Assembly (NCBI GenBank): GCA_038049695.1
Contig: CP142453.1
Coordinates: 111,262,501-111,326,500, forward strand
DNA length: 64,000 nt
Source: Cinnamomum chago
Lineage: Eukaryota; Streptophyta; Magnoliopsida; Laurales; Lauraceae
Direction: 5' to 3'
This document shows, piece by piece, positions 27,918 through 37,556 of this stretch (the first letter of the stretch is position 1; the number at the start of each line of letters is the position of its first letter). The translations under genes and the position numbers were made by a program. The notes beneath the pieces are model-generated. The model searched no databases, was not told the origin of the DNA, and worked only from the letters and a program-made list of their open reading frames with translations.

Positions 27918-30900
27918 ACGTCAATCTTGTGGGCCACTGATGAAGAGGTTAGGGCCATATAATTGACCTCACACACAGCTAACAGTCCAGCCAGACGAGC
28001 TTTAGCCAGAACCAATGCCATGGGCTACTTGGTCCAAAGAACTGTTCGGCCAGTCAAAATGATTGAAACGTATTGCCGGTCAGAAAGGTTAAACTATTCA
28101 GACCAGTGCAAACCAGAAGATTGGCCGCTGTGAACCAACAGTTCTGAATGGTATTGGTTTCAAATTCAAAGACGCCGTATGTTGAACAGACCAAGTTAGT
28201 TTTGACTGAATCGTCCAGTCCGGTGGCTCGACATCCAGTTTGGTTTTTAGAACATTGCTTTGAAGTCATCCTCAACAATTTCTTTTGATCATTAGTTCCC
28301 AACACAGACATCATCCACGCAGTCTGTACAGTCATAAAGCATCAATTGAACTCCATCATGCCCAAAGGGAATAGCAGATAATGATCATAGTTATTTCATT
28401 GGGCAAATAAAGTATTCTGGACATTCAGAGTTCATAGATGATAGTTTGCAGCTGAACCATTAACTCTATCAGCATATTAGGCTGACGAACAACACGTGTT
28501 AAAGAATACAAAAACATTTCTATTATTCTGATAGATAGAAATACAGTTTAATTAGGATAAAAAATATTGCAATAGAAAAGGATGCCCACCGAAAAGATCT
28601 CCATGAGAAAACCCTTTTGTGTTGCTAGAGAAATCACAATCTTATAGGAAGATAATATAAGTTATATCTCAGCCCTGTTCTACTGCATAAATGATCCACC
28701 ACAAGTTTGTATAAATTTTGAACTAAAAATCTAATAGATCCATCAGAAAAAGAGAGAAAGCCATTTGAATGTTCTTCGGCAGAATGCCATTCCCATGCAT
28801 GCAAATATATTCACACTCTCACCATGTGAAAGGAAATGTTCAGGTAGCTTCAGCATTTTGGCAAGCCAATCCAGAACAATAACCTCAAGTTCTGTTGCAG
28901 CTGGAGAGGTGATCCAACTGAAGCCAACAATGTTAATACCAGCACTGAGCATTTCTCCCAAGAATCCAGCAGTGCTACTGTTGGAAGGGAAATATGCAAA
29001 ATAATCTGGGCTTTGCCAATGGGTTACACCAGGTAGTATCTTTTGTTGAACATCTGCACATAGATGGAGTAACATATATATCACCATCAACAACAAAGAA
29101 ATTTTGATCAACTATGATCGCAATGCACTCTTGCACGAGAACAACATAAACGGTTAAAATTAATTGGGAATTGGACAACCACGTCACTATTTAAATAAAT
29201 AAAAACAAGTGCAGTAACTCACCAGAAAGAACATCTTGCAATGATTCAGGATGATTCGGGGCTGAATCAGGTAAAAGTTCACGTAGATATCCAGGCTGCA
29301 GAAAAGGCCCATTGGATGAGAACTTAGTTTTTTATATATATAAATATGACTGATTTATAGCTCGCAACTGGCACAAAGCATTTTCAACTCATTAAAAAAA
29401 TAGATATAATCAGGCAGTTGCTATGCTTGCCTATGATACCCAGATACTTCAAAATAAGCAATGTATTGTATCGTATCGTATCCGATACTTCATTTTTCTG
29501 TGTAAAACACGTGTCCCTGCAATATCCACGGTGTGTCCCTGCTGTATACATGCCGAATCTGGGCATCATAGATGCTTGCAACTAAAAATCTCAGAGCATA
29601 AAAGCAAGACCAATTCAATCTTCAGAAATATGCATGAAATGTTCCATCAAAGGACATACGATATCTGGATAGTTCATAATAAATTGCTTATCAGTGCCGT
29701 GTTGTGTCTGATAATTGATTTTCATGTACAAATCCATATCCATGCTTATCCATACCATGTCCATGTTATATCAGCATCGTAACTATGGATGCCCTACATA
29801 TAAGACGGTATGTAGACAGATTTGAGGGGCTCACCAATCATAACTCCTAGTCATGTGTTGAAGCTCACTCTAATTTGACACTCATCCAACCTAATATTCA
29901 CCATTGGATTAACCCAAAAAAAAAGTGCATAACCTTGAAACTTTGAAGCCCTTAAATCAGGGATTAGGATGATCTAATAGGTCATATCTTGACCAACCTA
30001 ATCCACAATGAGACCTTTCTCCCAACCCTGCTGATTGGCATTAATCCCACAAGAATGCTGGCACATGAGCTATGAGCTCAATATGGATGTCCATAGGTGA
30101 AATGAGCATATGTTTGTGTGCGGGCATGTGCACATGTGTATATATATGCGCCGAGACATACCATGTTGACAAACACATTTATGAACACAAATTACAGGGG
30201 GTGGAAGACAGGAAGGTTTATGAATGGATTAGAAATAACCAAAAAAATTATATCCTAACCAGACCTTCATATGTATGGATTTTAAGGCCCTAAATGTATG
30301 AAAAATAGGGTGTTTCTAATTAAAGGCCCGAGCCAGTTTCTTTTTTCGAGTTGGGTTGTTTTTAGTTTTTACCACTACTCAGGGAGGCGGCCATAGCAAT
30401 CCATGCTTGCAGAGGCTTATGTGGGACAGCTAACGCAAAGAGGATAGCAGAAGAACAATTGAATTTTTCAAATGACCATCTTCTGCAACCAAAGTCTGCC
30501 CCACCCAAATGAAAATCCTGGTTCTGCCATTGAGTGAGCCCCACACATAATCACAGCCAAATATGATGGATGAATAGCTAGATTGCCTGTACCGTGCGAC
30601 TGATCAAACAGATGCTCTGATACCAAATTAAACAGTCGGCTTCTAGAATAATATAAATAAATAAAATGATATTCGAACCAATCAAGGGAACCGAAACCTC
30701 CTCTCAGATCGTTCGAGGGAACCCAAAACCTTCTATTTTATGACTCATGTAATTCTAAAAATCTTTCCATCCATTTATAGAGTTTCTACTAACAGATAAA
30801 CAACTAAATGAGATACAATGGAGGGCGGACGAAGCTTGGATAAATCATAAATGGTAAGGATGAAATCCAAATTGTGGATAAAGATTGTTAGAAACGTTAC

Positions 30901-31509
30901 AAAAATTGGCAGTGTATAGTCCAAAACAGTAAGACCAATTTCAAAAAAATAATAATAACAAAAAAAAATAAGGGGGCTTGTAGAGAAGGAAAGAAAGAAA
31001 GAGATCAATCATCCATGGCATGGGTCCGAATCAACAGGAACCATATCAGCAGACCCACATGACTAAAACACTATTGAAGCTACTGATGCAGTTCATTGCT
31101 GGAAGAACTGTGAAATGGAAAAGAGCAACAAAGTGACATGTATTGAAAACCCAAAAGCCAGAACATTACCTGAACTTGGCTGAGAACGGGGTAACTCTCA
31201 ATGCTTTTATAGTAATCTGCAATGAAATCTACCATCTTGTGAGCATTCTCTCTTAGCTCTTCGGCATCCATGGGCTTCAAACCACTCTCCCTGCAAAAAG
31301 CAACCCGATTTTTTCTGCTTTTAAGCTTCTATTCCATCAAACAGAGAACTGGGTCTCGATTACGACTATCTAAATGAAGAGATTTTCATCAAACAGAGAA
31401 CTGGGTCTCGATTATAACTATCTAAATGAAGTGATTTTCATCAAACAGAGAACTGGGTCTCGATTTCAGAGGGAGAAAGAAGAGAACAAGCATGGAACAG
31501 CACTTACAT
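7363..31509 (-). CDS. AADC: Aromatic L-amino-acid decarboxylase (tryptophan/tyrosine decarboxylase type), 13 exons
   Basis: This is a PLP-dependent group II decarboxylase, expected in the cytosol and converting an aromatic amino acid to its amine. In transcript order the exons are 31509-31508, 31290-31170, 29295-29223, 29053-28823, 27527-27364, 26342-26202, 21232-21173, 18860-18696, 17757-17701, 13919-13855, 10472-10349, 7744-7607 and 7485-7363. All joins are GT-AG and in frame, giving 487 residues, close to the plant family norm of about 490. Key residues are His189 (PLP stacking), Asp273 in HVDAAYAG, and Lys305 in NAHKW, the Schiff-base lysine. Tyr334, at Lys+29 in TNPEYLKN, marks decarboxylases; aldehyde synthases have Phe there. 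Gly356 lies in [10 protein letters not shown]. The sequence is closest to the At2g20340 (AtAAS) clade, though that protein has Phe at the key position. The start ATG is split by intron 1. The introns are full of transposons, yet no exon is broken. Confidence 0.93.
9765..10100 (-). mobile_element. LINE 3'-end fragment in decarboxylase intron 11
   Basis: Read on the minus strand, this encodes the end of a plant LINE ORF2-like protein, with [22 protein letters not shown] and then [10 protein letters not shown]. It ends in a GAT-type microsatellite (CATCATCATC on the + strand near 9765). The same ending is seen at 16900-17115 and 41464-41645. It is a 5'-truncated, broken copy. Confidence 0.8.
11946..12805 (+). 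mobile_element. Internally deleted hAT element with perfect 8-bp duplication
   Basis: The ends are CATGGGCGGCTCC and GGAGCCACCACTG (inverse CAGTGGTGGCTCC). The element is flanked by ACCATGGG at 11938-11945 and 12806-12813, a perfect 8-bp target duplication. Both ends carry an inner GTGGGGTCAA or ATGGGGTCAA block. The only coding part left is the hAT C-terminal dimerisation segment at about 12279-12530, with [24 protein letters not shown], of the zinc-finger MYM/TTF-type hAT group. It cannot move by itself. It sits in decarboxylase intron 10, directly against the MITE at 12812. Confidence 0.85.
12812..13114. mobile_element. MITE with GGGCCTGTT ends
   Basis: This is a short element of about 300 bp whose ends are inverted copies, GGGCCTGTTCTTTTAG at the left and a right end whose reverse complement begins GGGCCTGTTTCTTTAT. 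The interior is rich in GGAATTTC and its inverse and can fold on itself. It has no coding capacity. The hAT element on its left inserted at its very edge, so the MITE is probably older. A second element with similar ends is at 22264. Confidence 0.6.
14510..14849. mobile_element. Non-autonomous hAT element, family A copy 1
   Basis: It starts with CATGGTTCAAAAT and ends with CTATTTTGATCCTA. The interior (a CCTATTTCTTCTCTTCAATAG segment followed by CCTTCCTAAAGTTGTCTCTAC) is shared with the copies at 44337 and 63026. I could not find a clear 8-bp duplication here, so the exact right end is uncertain and the copy is likely old. It lies in decarboxylase intron 9. Confidence 0.7.
15932..17115 (+). 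mobile_element. Degraded LINE retrotransposon, reverse transcriptase part
   Basis: This fragment reads as a plant L1-like reverse transcriptase with many stops and frameshifts. [16 protein letters not shown] is followed by FIDL*KAYDRLP, then the catalytic motif FVDD (about 16321-16335) in [12 protein letters not shown], then the C-terminal RWFGHV and [18 protein letters not shown] segments. About ten residues normally found just before the FxDD motif appear deleted. It ends near a GATAATGATGAT tail. It lies in decarboxylase intron 9, antisense to the gene, and is a dead copy. Confidence 0.85.
17957..18115. mobile_element. Possible hAT-like fragment with ACTCG/GTC repeats
   Basis: The segment starts CAAGGATTAAAAACTTGG and carries repeated GACTC, CAAGTCG and ACTCGGGCAAGTCGG words, like the subterminal part of the element at 23097. 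I found no matching right end or duplication, so this is only a suggestion of a truncated copy. Confidence 0.3.
19174..19262 (+). mobile_element. tRNA-like head, probably a SINE fragment
   Basis: A box-A-like word TAGTGTAGTCGGTTA is followed after about 30 bases by a box B, GGTTCGAGTCC. The flanks CCTAC and GTAGG could pair like an acceptor stem, but the T-arm does not pair well and there is no clean cloverleaf. I read it as a degenerate tRNA-derived SINE head rather than a working tRNA gene. Confidence 0.4.
22264..22627. mobile_element. MITE with GGGCCTGTTT ends in decarboxylase intron 6
   Basis: The left end is GGGCCTGTTTCTTTGC. The right end, read inverted, starts GGGCCCTGTTTGTTTGCA. CCAAG is present on both sides. 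There is no coding capacity. The ends resemble those of the element at 12812. The superfamily is not settled because the exact duplication is ambiguous. Confidence 0.5.
23097..25751. mobile_element. Non-autonomous hAT-like element split by a solo LTR
   Basis: The left end is CAAGTTGGAAAACTCGAG and the inverse of the right end is CATGCTTGGAAAACTC. The flanks AGTTTGAG (23089-23096) and AGTTTCAG (25752-25759) match at 7 of 8 bases. ACTCG and CTCGAG words crowd both ends. Without the inserted LTR the element would be about 470 bp. No transposase sequence is visible. Confidence 0.65.
23485..25667. mobile_element. Solo LTR of an LTR retrotransposon, 2183 bp
   Basis: The segment begins TGTAATATCC, ends GTCTTGACA, and is flanked by a perfect 5-bp duplication CTCCC (23480-23484 and 25668-25672). 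TG...CA ends plus a 5-bp duplication are the marks of an LTR. No internal gag or pol is present, so it is a solo LTR left by recombination. A TATATATATAA box near 23680 could be its promoter. Inside it, a 43-bp unit starting at 23947 is duplicated at 23990. It is nested in the hAT-like element at 23097. Confidence 0.85.
27868..27916. repeat. (TA)n microsatellite
   Basis: An almost pure run of AT/TA dinucleotides of about 48 bases lies in decarboxylase intron 4. The open frames that read as Ile-Tyr repeats here are artefacts of this run. Confidence 0.95.
29431..29571. mobile_element. hAT-type MITE, family B copy 1
   Basis: This 141-bp element starts CTATGATACCCAGATAC and ends CTGGGCATCATAG. 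It is flanked by a perfect 8-bp duplication ATGCTTGC (29423-29430 and 29572-29579). The interior contains CGTATCGTATCCGATAC. Related copies are at 52705 and 54516. It lies in decarboxylase intron 2. Confidence 0.88.
31335..31466. repeat. 52-bp tandem repeat in decarboxylase intron 1
   Basis: CATCAAACAGAGAACTGGGTC recurs at 31335, 31387 and 31439, an exact 52-bp spacing with few mismatches, giving about two and a half copies. It fills much of the short intron that splits the start codon, close to the 3' splice site. Confidence 0.9.
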
Positions 31510-31677
31510 TTCGGCAACGATAGATGGGTTTTCGGACCCGAGACGAATAGAGAGAATCCTACAACAAGAAACAACTTTCACTGAGAATCTCTCGTGGATA
31601 TATAAGACGCAAAGGAACAAACAAACGAACCACCCGTGAATGCAAATATCAAAGGATAGCCTTGACCAAACCGTGAG

Positions 31678-31687
31678 GTATATATTG
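31678..31687 (-). promoter_or_regulatory. Candidate TATA box of the decarboxylase gene
   Basis: On the minus strand CAATATATAC lies about 170 bases upstream of the split start codon. No ATG occurs between this site and the split ATG on the minus strand, so the leader would be free of upstream start codons. A second AT-rich candidate is near 31597. Confidence 0.4.
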
Positions 31688-32017
31688 TATTCTATTTGTA
31701 GTAGTATCAAAGCTTACAAGTTCAAATATAGAGTATAAAAGCTTACAAGTTTACTCCTGTTAGAGTGCTAGAATAATACAATGAATGATATACAGAGGAA
31801 TAAGCCAAGATTTTGATAGATGGGCTTCAATAGATTCATTCTACCTCTGGATGTGCTGATATCTTGTGGGAATGAGCAGGAGTGATGATCTCAAATGGGT
31901 TGGATGAGGATCTCCACAAATCTAGTGATGGGCTGAATGGGCCGAATGGGCTGGCTGAGATGTGGAGAATATGGGATCCAATGTGGCGAACATGTATATC
32001 TAAGTCAGCATATCCTT

Positions 32018-32113
32018 AGCTACAGGGGAGTTTACCCGGCTTCCCTCTGGGCCCGGAGGGATTAGTCCAACCCAAAGGGTTGGGAACCCTCTGATATCAA
32101 AAAAAAAAAAAAA
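32018..32113 (+). mobile_element. Truncated SINE with 16-bp target duplication
   Basis: The body contains CTCTGGGCCCGGAGGGATTAG, then GGGTTGGGAACCCTCTGATATC and an A-tail. It is flanked by AAGTCAGCATATCCTT at 32002-32017 and 32114-32129. The long duplication and A-tail indicate insertion by LINE-type machinery. A third AGTCAGCATATCC follows a second short A-rich insert at about 32156. The tRNA-like head is missing. Confidence 0.75.
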
Positions 32114-33036
32114 AAGTCAGCATATCCTTTTATACCATATAAAAAAAAAAAGAAAGAGTCAGCATATCCAATAGAGATTGGTATAGATGATGGTCAAATC
32201 TACTACGGAAGGCAACAAAATCCACTGCTTTGGGATTTCATATCAATCCAAAAATTTAAGCTGACGGATGGAAGGTCATACAGATATATTAAGACATGTC
32301 AAGTATATTATTTAGGTGATGTAAGATATGAGACTTCCCAACACTTATAACTTTTTTGGCAAATCTTATCTATATAAAATAAATAGATGTTTTAAGAAAT
32401 TAATCGTTCGCGTATTTTTATTAATTTCTCAATATATACAATGAATTGGGGGCTGGTTTTTTTAACTCATAGCAAATTTCAACCTCCAAGGAAAATCAAC
32501 GGTTCGGATCGTGATTATGGAACCCATGAAAGTCCTGAAATTTAGATATAATGTGCTAATCTTTTACAAGTCTTGAGAGTCGTATTAGATCAAAGGATCA
32601 AAGTTAGCCACCTGGTAGTGCTTGAGGTTTTCAAGATTACTGGCGGGTTAGATCAAGATATAGTGGCTCAAAATAAAAAAATCAAAAATAAAAATAGACA
32701 GCAAAACATAACGTGAAAATGACTGCATTTAACCTACGTATATCCAATGGTACTCACTTTTCCATAGATTTCTTGACATCTACAAGGAACCAGTCTGATT
32801 TTTCGACATATAGTCGTTTTCGGCCTTGCAAAGAGAATCAGTGGTTCTAATCATGATTATGGGGCCCATGGAAATCCAAAAATCTAAATCTATAGTTCTG
32901 CCATTTCTGACACATCTCGGGATCTATTGTAGTCCAATGGTTCAAATTTGACCAGATGGTCGTTTTTGGCCTTTTTATAACGGTTTAGATAATTATTTAG
33001 GATCCTTAAATTTAAGATAAATGAAAGCAAACAGTA

Positions 33037-33188
33037 CTAAACCCTAAGGGGTTGGCCAAGTGGTCAGGACCATGGTTTCTCCCTCTTCCGGAGCTAGAGG
33101 TCTTGGTATCGACTCCCGGTTCCCCCCTCTTCAGGAGCCCCGGCTTCTCTCTGGGCCCGACCCTCCGTTAGCAAAAAAAAAAAAAAAA
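33037..33188 (+). mobile_element. tRNA-derived SINE
   Basis: The head has a box-A-like GGGTTGGCCAAGTGGTC and a box-B-like GGTATCGACTCCCGG. The body ends CTCTGGGCCCGACCCTCCGTTAGC followed by an A-tail. The flanks AAAGCAAACAGTA (33024-33036) and AAAGCAAAAAAGTA (from about 33189) are an imperfect target duplication. The CTCTGGGCCCG part resembles the copy at 32018. Confidence 0.75.
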
Positions 33189-34872
33189 AAAGCAAAAAAG
33201 TAACGGCTTTGTTATTTTAGTGAAGCGTGTCTTTCCGCTTCAGAGATGTGGCTCATGTTTTTCACGCCATGTGAAATAGACGCTGCGCCTCTCTACATGG
33301 TTTGAAATGGACGTGGCACATCATTTCCAAACGATCTCAATGCGTTTTAAATCCCCTTTTAGAGAAATAGGGGTAAAGATAAGGGATGCCAAACGCCACG
33401 TTACTATTCCAAGGCTCATGAATATTTCCTTAATTATTAAGTGCTCATGAATATCTCTCTCAATTTGTAAAGTGCTTGCCATAAGAAATCTAATGGATAT
33501 GTGGTCATTCATAGTAATATAATACTTTAAATGCAATAGACAAAGCCACCAACAAATGCAAAGTTGAATACTCAACTCATTTGATTTTTAAAAAACCAAA
33601 AAGGGCCCAAAAAGTTCCCATGAACTGCAGTGGTCCTAGATGCCTGATCCGGGTTTTTTTTTTTTTTTTTTCACTTTTTCTGAGCGAAGATATAGCCGCT
33701 CATCTTTTCTTTTTATAATCGATTCTACCGATTTTCCCCATGTCATCTTCTTTCTTTCGTTCATCTCCTCCATCGATCTCCACCCCATTGGTCCCAGGTG
33801 CTCTTGCATTGATTGGGACGCTTCATCTTCCTCCTATTTTCACCTCCTAGCAAGCACGTGGAGATTCCAATTTTGTCTTCTTCCTCTTCATGGCCCATAC
33901 ATTTAAGATCGAAGAAGGTTTGTGCATAACTCAAAACCTAACCGTATTCCACTATCGTTGATCCACGTCATGGCAAACCACATATGTATTTTGCATTTAT
34001 TTCAATTTGTACTTTGGTTTTCCTTTCTATGTCATATAGGTTCTTTCCTTCTGTTTAATGTGTTTGATTTTAGGTTTGAGCTTGCAACAAAGGCCCGGGC
34101 TCAAAAAAGATATATTAAATTAAAATATTTAATAACTAAAACTGAGTAAAAGGAATTCATTATTGTTATTTTTAAGAAGTTTTAGAAGAAAATAAGATAA
34201 AAATAGAGCTTAGAGATTTATGTCAAGAGAAAGATATTCTTTTAAAAAATAATAATGACTAATATTTTTATTAATAAGAAATTAAAATATCAAAAAATAT
34301 AAAGTATTGGACTCGATAAAAAATAAAATACGAGCCATAAGCACAAAATGAACCAAAATAAATTCAAAACCTATTTCTTCATGATCTTAATTGAAAATGG
34401 GCCTAAAAATTATTGAAAGAAAAACTACTTTAGAAATAAAAATCTAGAGATTCTTTTGTCAATGAAAACGGAAAACAAAGTACACAAATTGTTAATAAAA
34501 AAAGAGAGAACACAAAAAAAAAAGATATTCAAACCAATGAATAACATGAAATAAGTGCAAAAAAATAAAATTAAATAAGAGTAATTTCCATTATTTTTCT
34601 AGATTTACAAACTGAAAATCAAGTCGTCGGATTGGAAGATAAACCATAGTGATTGTTGGCTTTGTTTCATTATACCCTTTTTTTTTTTTTACACATAGCC
34701 ACGTTAGTAGAACTTGACATCGTTGACAAAGAAAAATAAACTAGAATGGCTCCTCCATCCATTTTTAAACGTATCCAAGTCACTTTGGCAACAACTATGA
34801 CTATCTTGTATATCACTTTTGCCACTGCTCACACAACTTTTATTGGTTCAAGGAACTCTTCCACGCCAAATT

Positions 34873-35185
34873 CAGGAGTGGTTTCAGAAATTCGAGTAAG
34901 TGGTGTTAACAAAAGACATATTTTCCGTAAATCAAATAAATTTATTTTCTCCTTTATCAACATCTGTCATCTACTTTCAATAATTCAACAAACATAATAT
35001 AATATTCTCAAATAATCTATTTTTGAGAATCCGACAAACTTTTAAATTGAGTGGGATCAAATTTTTCTTAATATTGTTTCTTATCTCGGTGGGGTCAAAC
35101 TTTTAAATTGAGTGGGATAAAAAAAAATCTTTAATATTATTTCATATCTAATTGACCCCACTGAAAACCAAGTAGCGTCGCCTTG
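34873..35185 (-). mobile_element. Deletion derivative of the hAT family seen at 11946
   Basis: Read in reverse, this 313-bp element matches the ends of the element at 11946-12805: an inner CAGTGGGGTCAATT block at one end, and AATAAATTTATT, TTTATCAACAT and GTCATCTACTTTCAATAATTC at the other. ACGCCAAA (34863-34870) and ACGCCAAT (35186-35193) flank it as a probable 8-bp duplication. All transposase sequence is gone. Confidence 0.65.
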
Positions 35186-35647
35186 ACGCCAATCTTGTAG
35201 GCAATCACTAAGATAAGTCATAAAATTAACATTACAGCATAAATGTACGAACAAAACTAGATCTGAAAGAAAAAAAAAGAAAAAAACATATAACAATATT
35301 TAAGAGAAAAAGAAGAAAGATGGTTGATTTCAGGAAAGGAAGCAATAGTGATCGAAATCTTCCTTCTATTGATGAGATTTAGATGTGAGGGAATGCAGAA
35401 GAAAGAAGACTAGAAAAATACACAACTGAGATAGTGGAAGAGGAGCTGTTGATATATCGGATCTGAGGATTGTTTTTGAGATGTTTCCTGATGTCCACAT
35501 GAGAGCCTCACAAAGAACTCTTCATAACGACCATTGCTGCATAGGTACTAAATCAAGATTTTTGGTGGGTTCTTTACCTGATATTCATTCATTCCCAATA
35601 GGCGACCATATGAATTGATACTTGTTGATATATTATCGGCCTGAGAG

Positions 35648-35745
35648 GTCGGGTAAACTCCCATGCAGGCCAGTGTGGTAGTGTCGGGTAAACTCCCATG
35701 CAGCCCACACTAGTGCCGGGTAAACTCCTATGTAGCCCATTGTGA
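35648..35745. repeat. Short tandem repeat, core CGGGTAAACTCC
   Basis: CGGGTAAACTCCcATGcAGcCC occurs three times with slight changes and a spacing of about 32-37 bases. No function is apparent. Confidence 0.7.
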
Positions 35746-37173
35746 TAGTGCAGTTTTGAATCTACAACTTCCTTGATACTTGATATCGAGAAACATATAT
35801 AGAGAGAGAGGCACTGCACACTTATATTGAAATATAGAGGTGTTGATTATTGTTTTGTAGAATAGAAGAATTTGGACTTGGAGTGTTTGGATTCGTATAT
35901 ATATAGAGATTGGGTATATTTTGAATTTGAAGATGTAGATAATAATCTTAGTAGATCATTTCGGGTGGAGAGATTTGTTTAGAAATTTAGTGGCGGTTTG
36001 AATAAATTGATTCCATATTAAGGTGCCCATGACGAGAAGAATTGGGATATGATTTGGATATGTAGACGTTGATAGATATTTGGGTTACCTATTTTGTAAT
36101 GAGAGAAAACTCAAAAGTCTTGGCAATGAGAGAGAGGTTTTAGAGGAGGGGTTTGGGTTGAGATCAATGCAATTATTATCTTATTTGGAGAAAAAGAGAG
36201 GACAGATTATTTTTATTTTTATTTTTATTTTTTTCAAATTTGAAATGGAAAGATTTAGAGAGGAGATTTGGAGAGAATAATTCAAATGGAGAGATGGAGA
36301 GATGGAGAGATTTTGGGAGGAGACCTTGAGAATAGTAGTATTTCCTTAAAGAGTTACGGTACAAAACTCTTTTGCCCATCTTTTAGCCAATAAAAGTGTG
36401 ACACTAATTAATACACATATCCGACTCTCTCTCCTAAATATTAAAATCATAATCATTCCCTACTAGATAGGGGCAGAAACTCCCTTTTTCAAATAGGGAG
36501 TTTTTGAGAATTTTCCTTCTTTAAAAAGAAATCACTTCTTATTTAAGAGAGAGTTTTGGGGAGATTGAAAGGAAATATTTTAGGACCATGGTTTTTTTAT
36601 CAGTTGTGATGCCACAATACATATACAAAATGTTTGATATAAGTAGTTTTGCATTCTCTTTCTTATATGAAGACCACGTATGCATCTGGCATGTATTTCA
36701 ATTTGTAAATTTGGTTTTGCTTTATATGTCACATGCGTTCATCCTCTATGTAATGCCCTTGATTTTAGGCTTGAATGTGTTTGATAGAAGTGGTTTTGCA
36801 TTCCCTTTCTTGTATGAAGGCCCAAGACCTCGAAAGACGTGTATATTTAAGAGAGGGTGAAGTCTTGGAGAAGATGGGGCCCAATAGTTTTGGCAAAGAT
36901 GGGGTCGGGATTTATATTTGTAATATGTGTGTGATGGTCTGAAAAAGATGGAAGTAGAGAATAGTGATGTAAACTCAGCCGTGGCCAGTCCATGAAAATT
37001 CACAGGCCTTGCCGTGCTGTGCATTGCCCAAATTGGCTGGGGTCAGCCCACGGCACATCTTAGGTCGTGCCCTAAATGGCTTGAGAGAGTCAAGGGTCAA
37101 CTTAAAAAGTTTTTCAAACGTGCGTGAACGGAAGAGTCCCTCTAGGCAATTAGGCCAAACCTAAGGGGGGTAT

Positions 37174-37181
37174 CCGCCAAA
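37174..37181 (-). promoter_or_regulatory. E2F-like site upstream of MIS12
   Basis: CCGCCAAA on the + strand reads TTTGGCGG in reverse, matching the plant E2F consensus TTTSSCGS. It lies about 380 bp upstream of the MIS12 start codon and near the presumed transcription start. This suits a cell-division gene, but binding is not shown. Confidence 0.4.
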
Positions 37182-37294
37182 TTAAAATAAAAGCTTTCAT
37201 AAATCCCCTTTCATTATTTCCCTCTCTGAATTCTGAACTGAATTTCCTTTCTCCGTTCAAACTTCAAACTATCTCTTGCTCTCTCTACAGCAGA

Positions 37295-37302
37295 TTAGGG
37301 TT
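37295..37302 (+). promoter_or_regulatory. Telo-box in the MIS12 leader
   Basis: TTAGGGTT is the telo-box (inverse of AACCCTAA), common near the starts of plant genes active in dividing cells. Here it lies in the probable 5' UTR exon, before a donor site at 37365. Confidence 0.4.
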
Positions 37303-37364
37303 CTTCTTCTCGATCTCTTGTTTTCACTCCTTCCAAATCCAAAGAAGGATTAAACCCAATTCAG

Positions 37365-37548
37365 GTAATCCTTTTCCAATGCGAAAACCCACAAATTCTT
37401 TCCCCAATTCCCTCCAAAATCACCTGCTTTTTGCTCAGATTACCTTCACACAGCTACTGTTTCTTTTCCCTCTCTCTCTCTCTATATATATATATATATC
37501 TATCTATCTATCTATCTATCTCTGTTTTGATTTTGTTTGAAAATGTAG
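37365..37548 (+). other. Probable 5' UTR intron of MIS12
   Basis: CAG|GTAATC at 37364/37365 and ATGTAG|CG at 37548/37549 could bound a leader intron ending eight bases before the ATG. The intron contains CT, TA and TCTA microsatellites near 37468-37520. It is inferred from splice-like signals only. Confidence 0.5.
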
Positions 37549-37556
37549 CGTCAGTG

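Larger units (their letters stand above)
31710..37150. other. Intergenic region between the decarboxylase and MIS12 genes
   Basis: No intact gene is seen. The region holds two SINE copies (32018 and 33037), a deleted hAT copy (34873), a short tandem repeat (35648), A- and T-runs, and two related stretches of unknown nature (33950-34090 and 36640-36790, sharing TTTGCAT, ATTTCAATTTGTA and TTTGATTTTAGG). The rest is AT-rich without recognisable features. Confidence 0.55.

Noticed and set aside
27689..27966. Open frames ending in Ile-Tyr repeats
   Set aside because: Products of the (TA)n microsatellite in decarboxylase intron 4.
28054..28335. 93-codon minus-strand open frame, perhaps a gene
   Set aside because: No domain; the segment has repeated GGCCAGTC and CCGGT-like words and TTTTTAGAACATTG at one edge, more like another old element, but I could not define its ends.
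30393..30545. Possible element ending in ATCCTGGTTCTGCCATTG
   Set aside because: Only one plausible end was found and no duplication.
31080..31280. Decarboxylase start at 31280
   Set aside because: That codon is TTG; the frame continues upstream to an acceptor at 31291, and splicing to 31508 makes an ATG.
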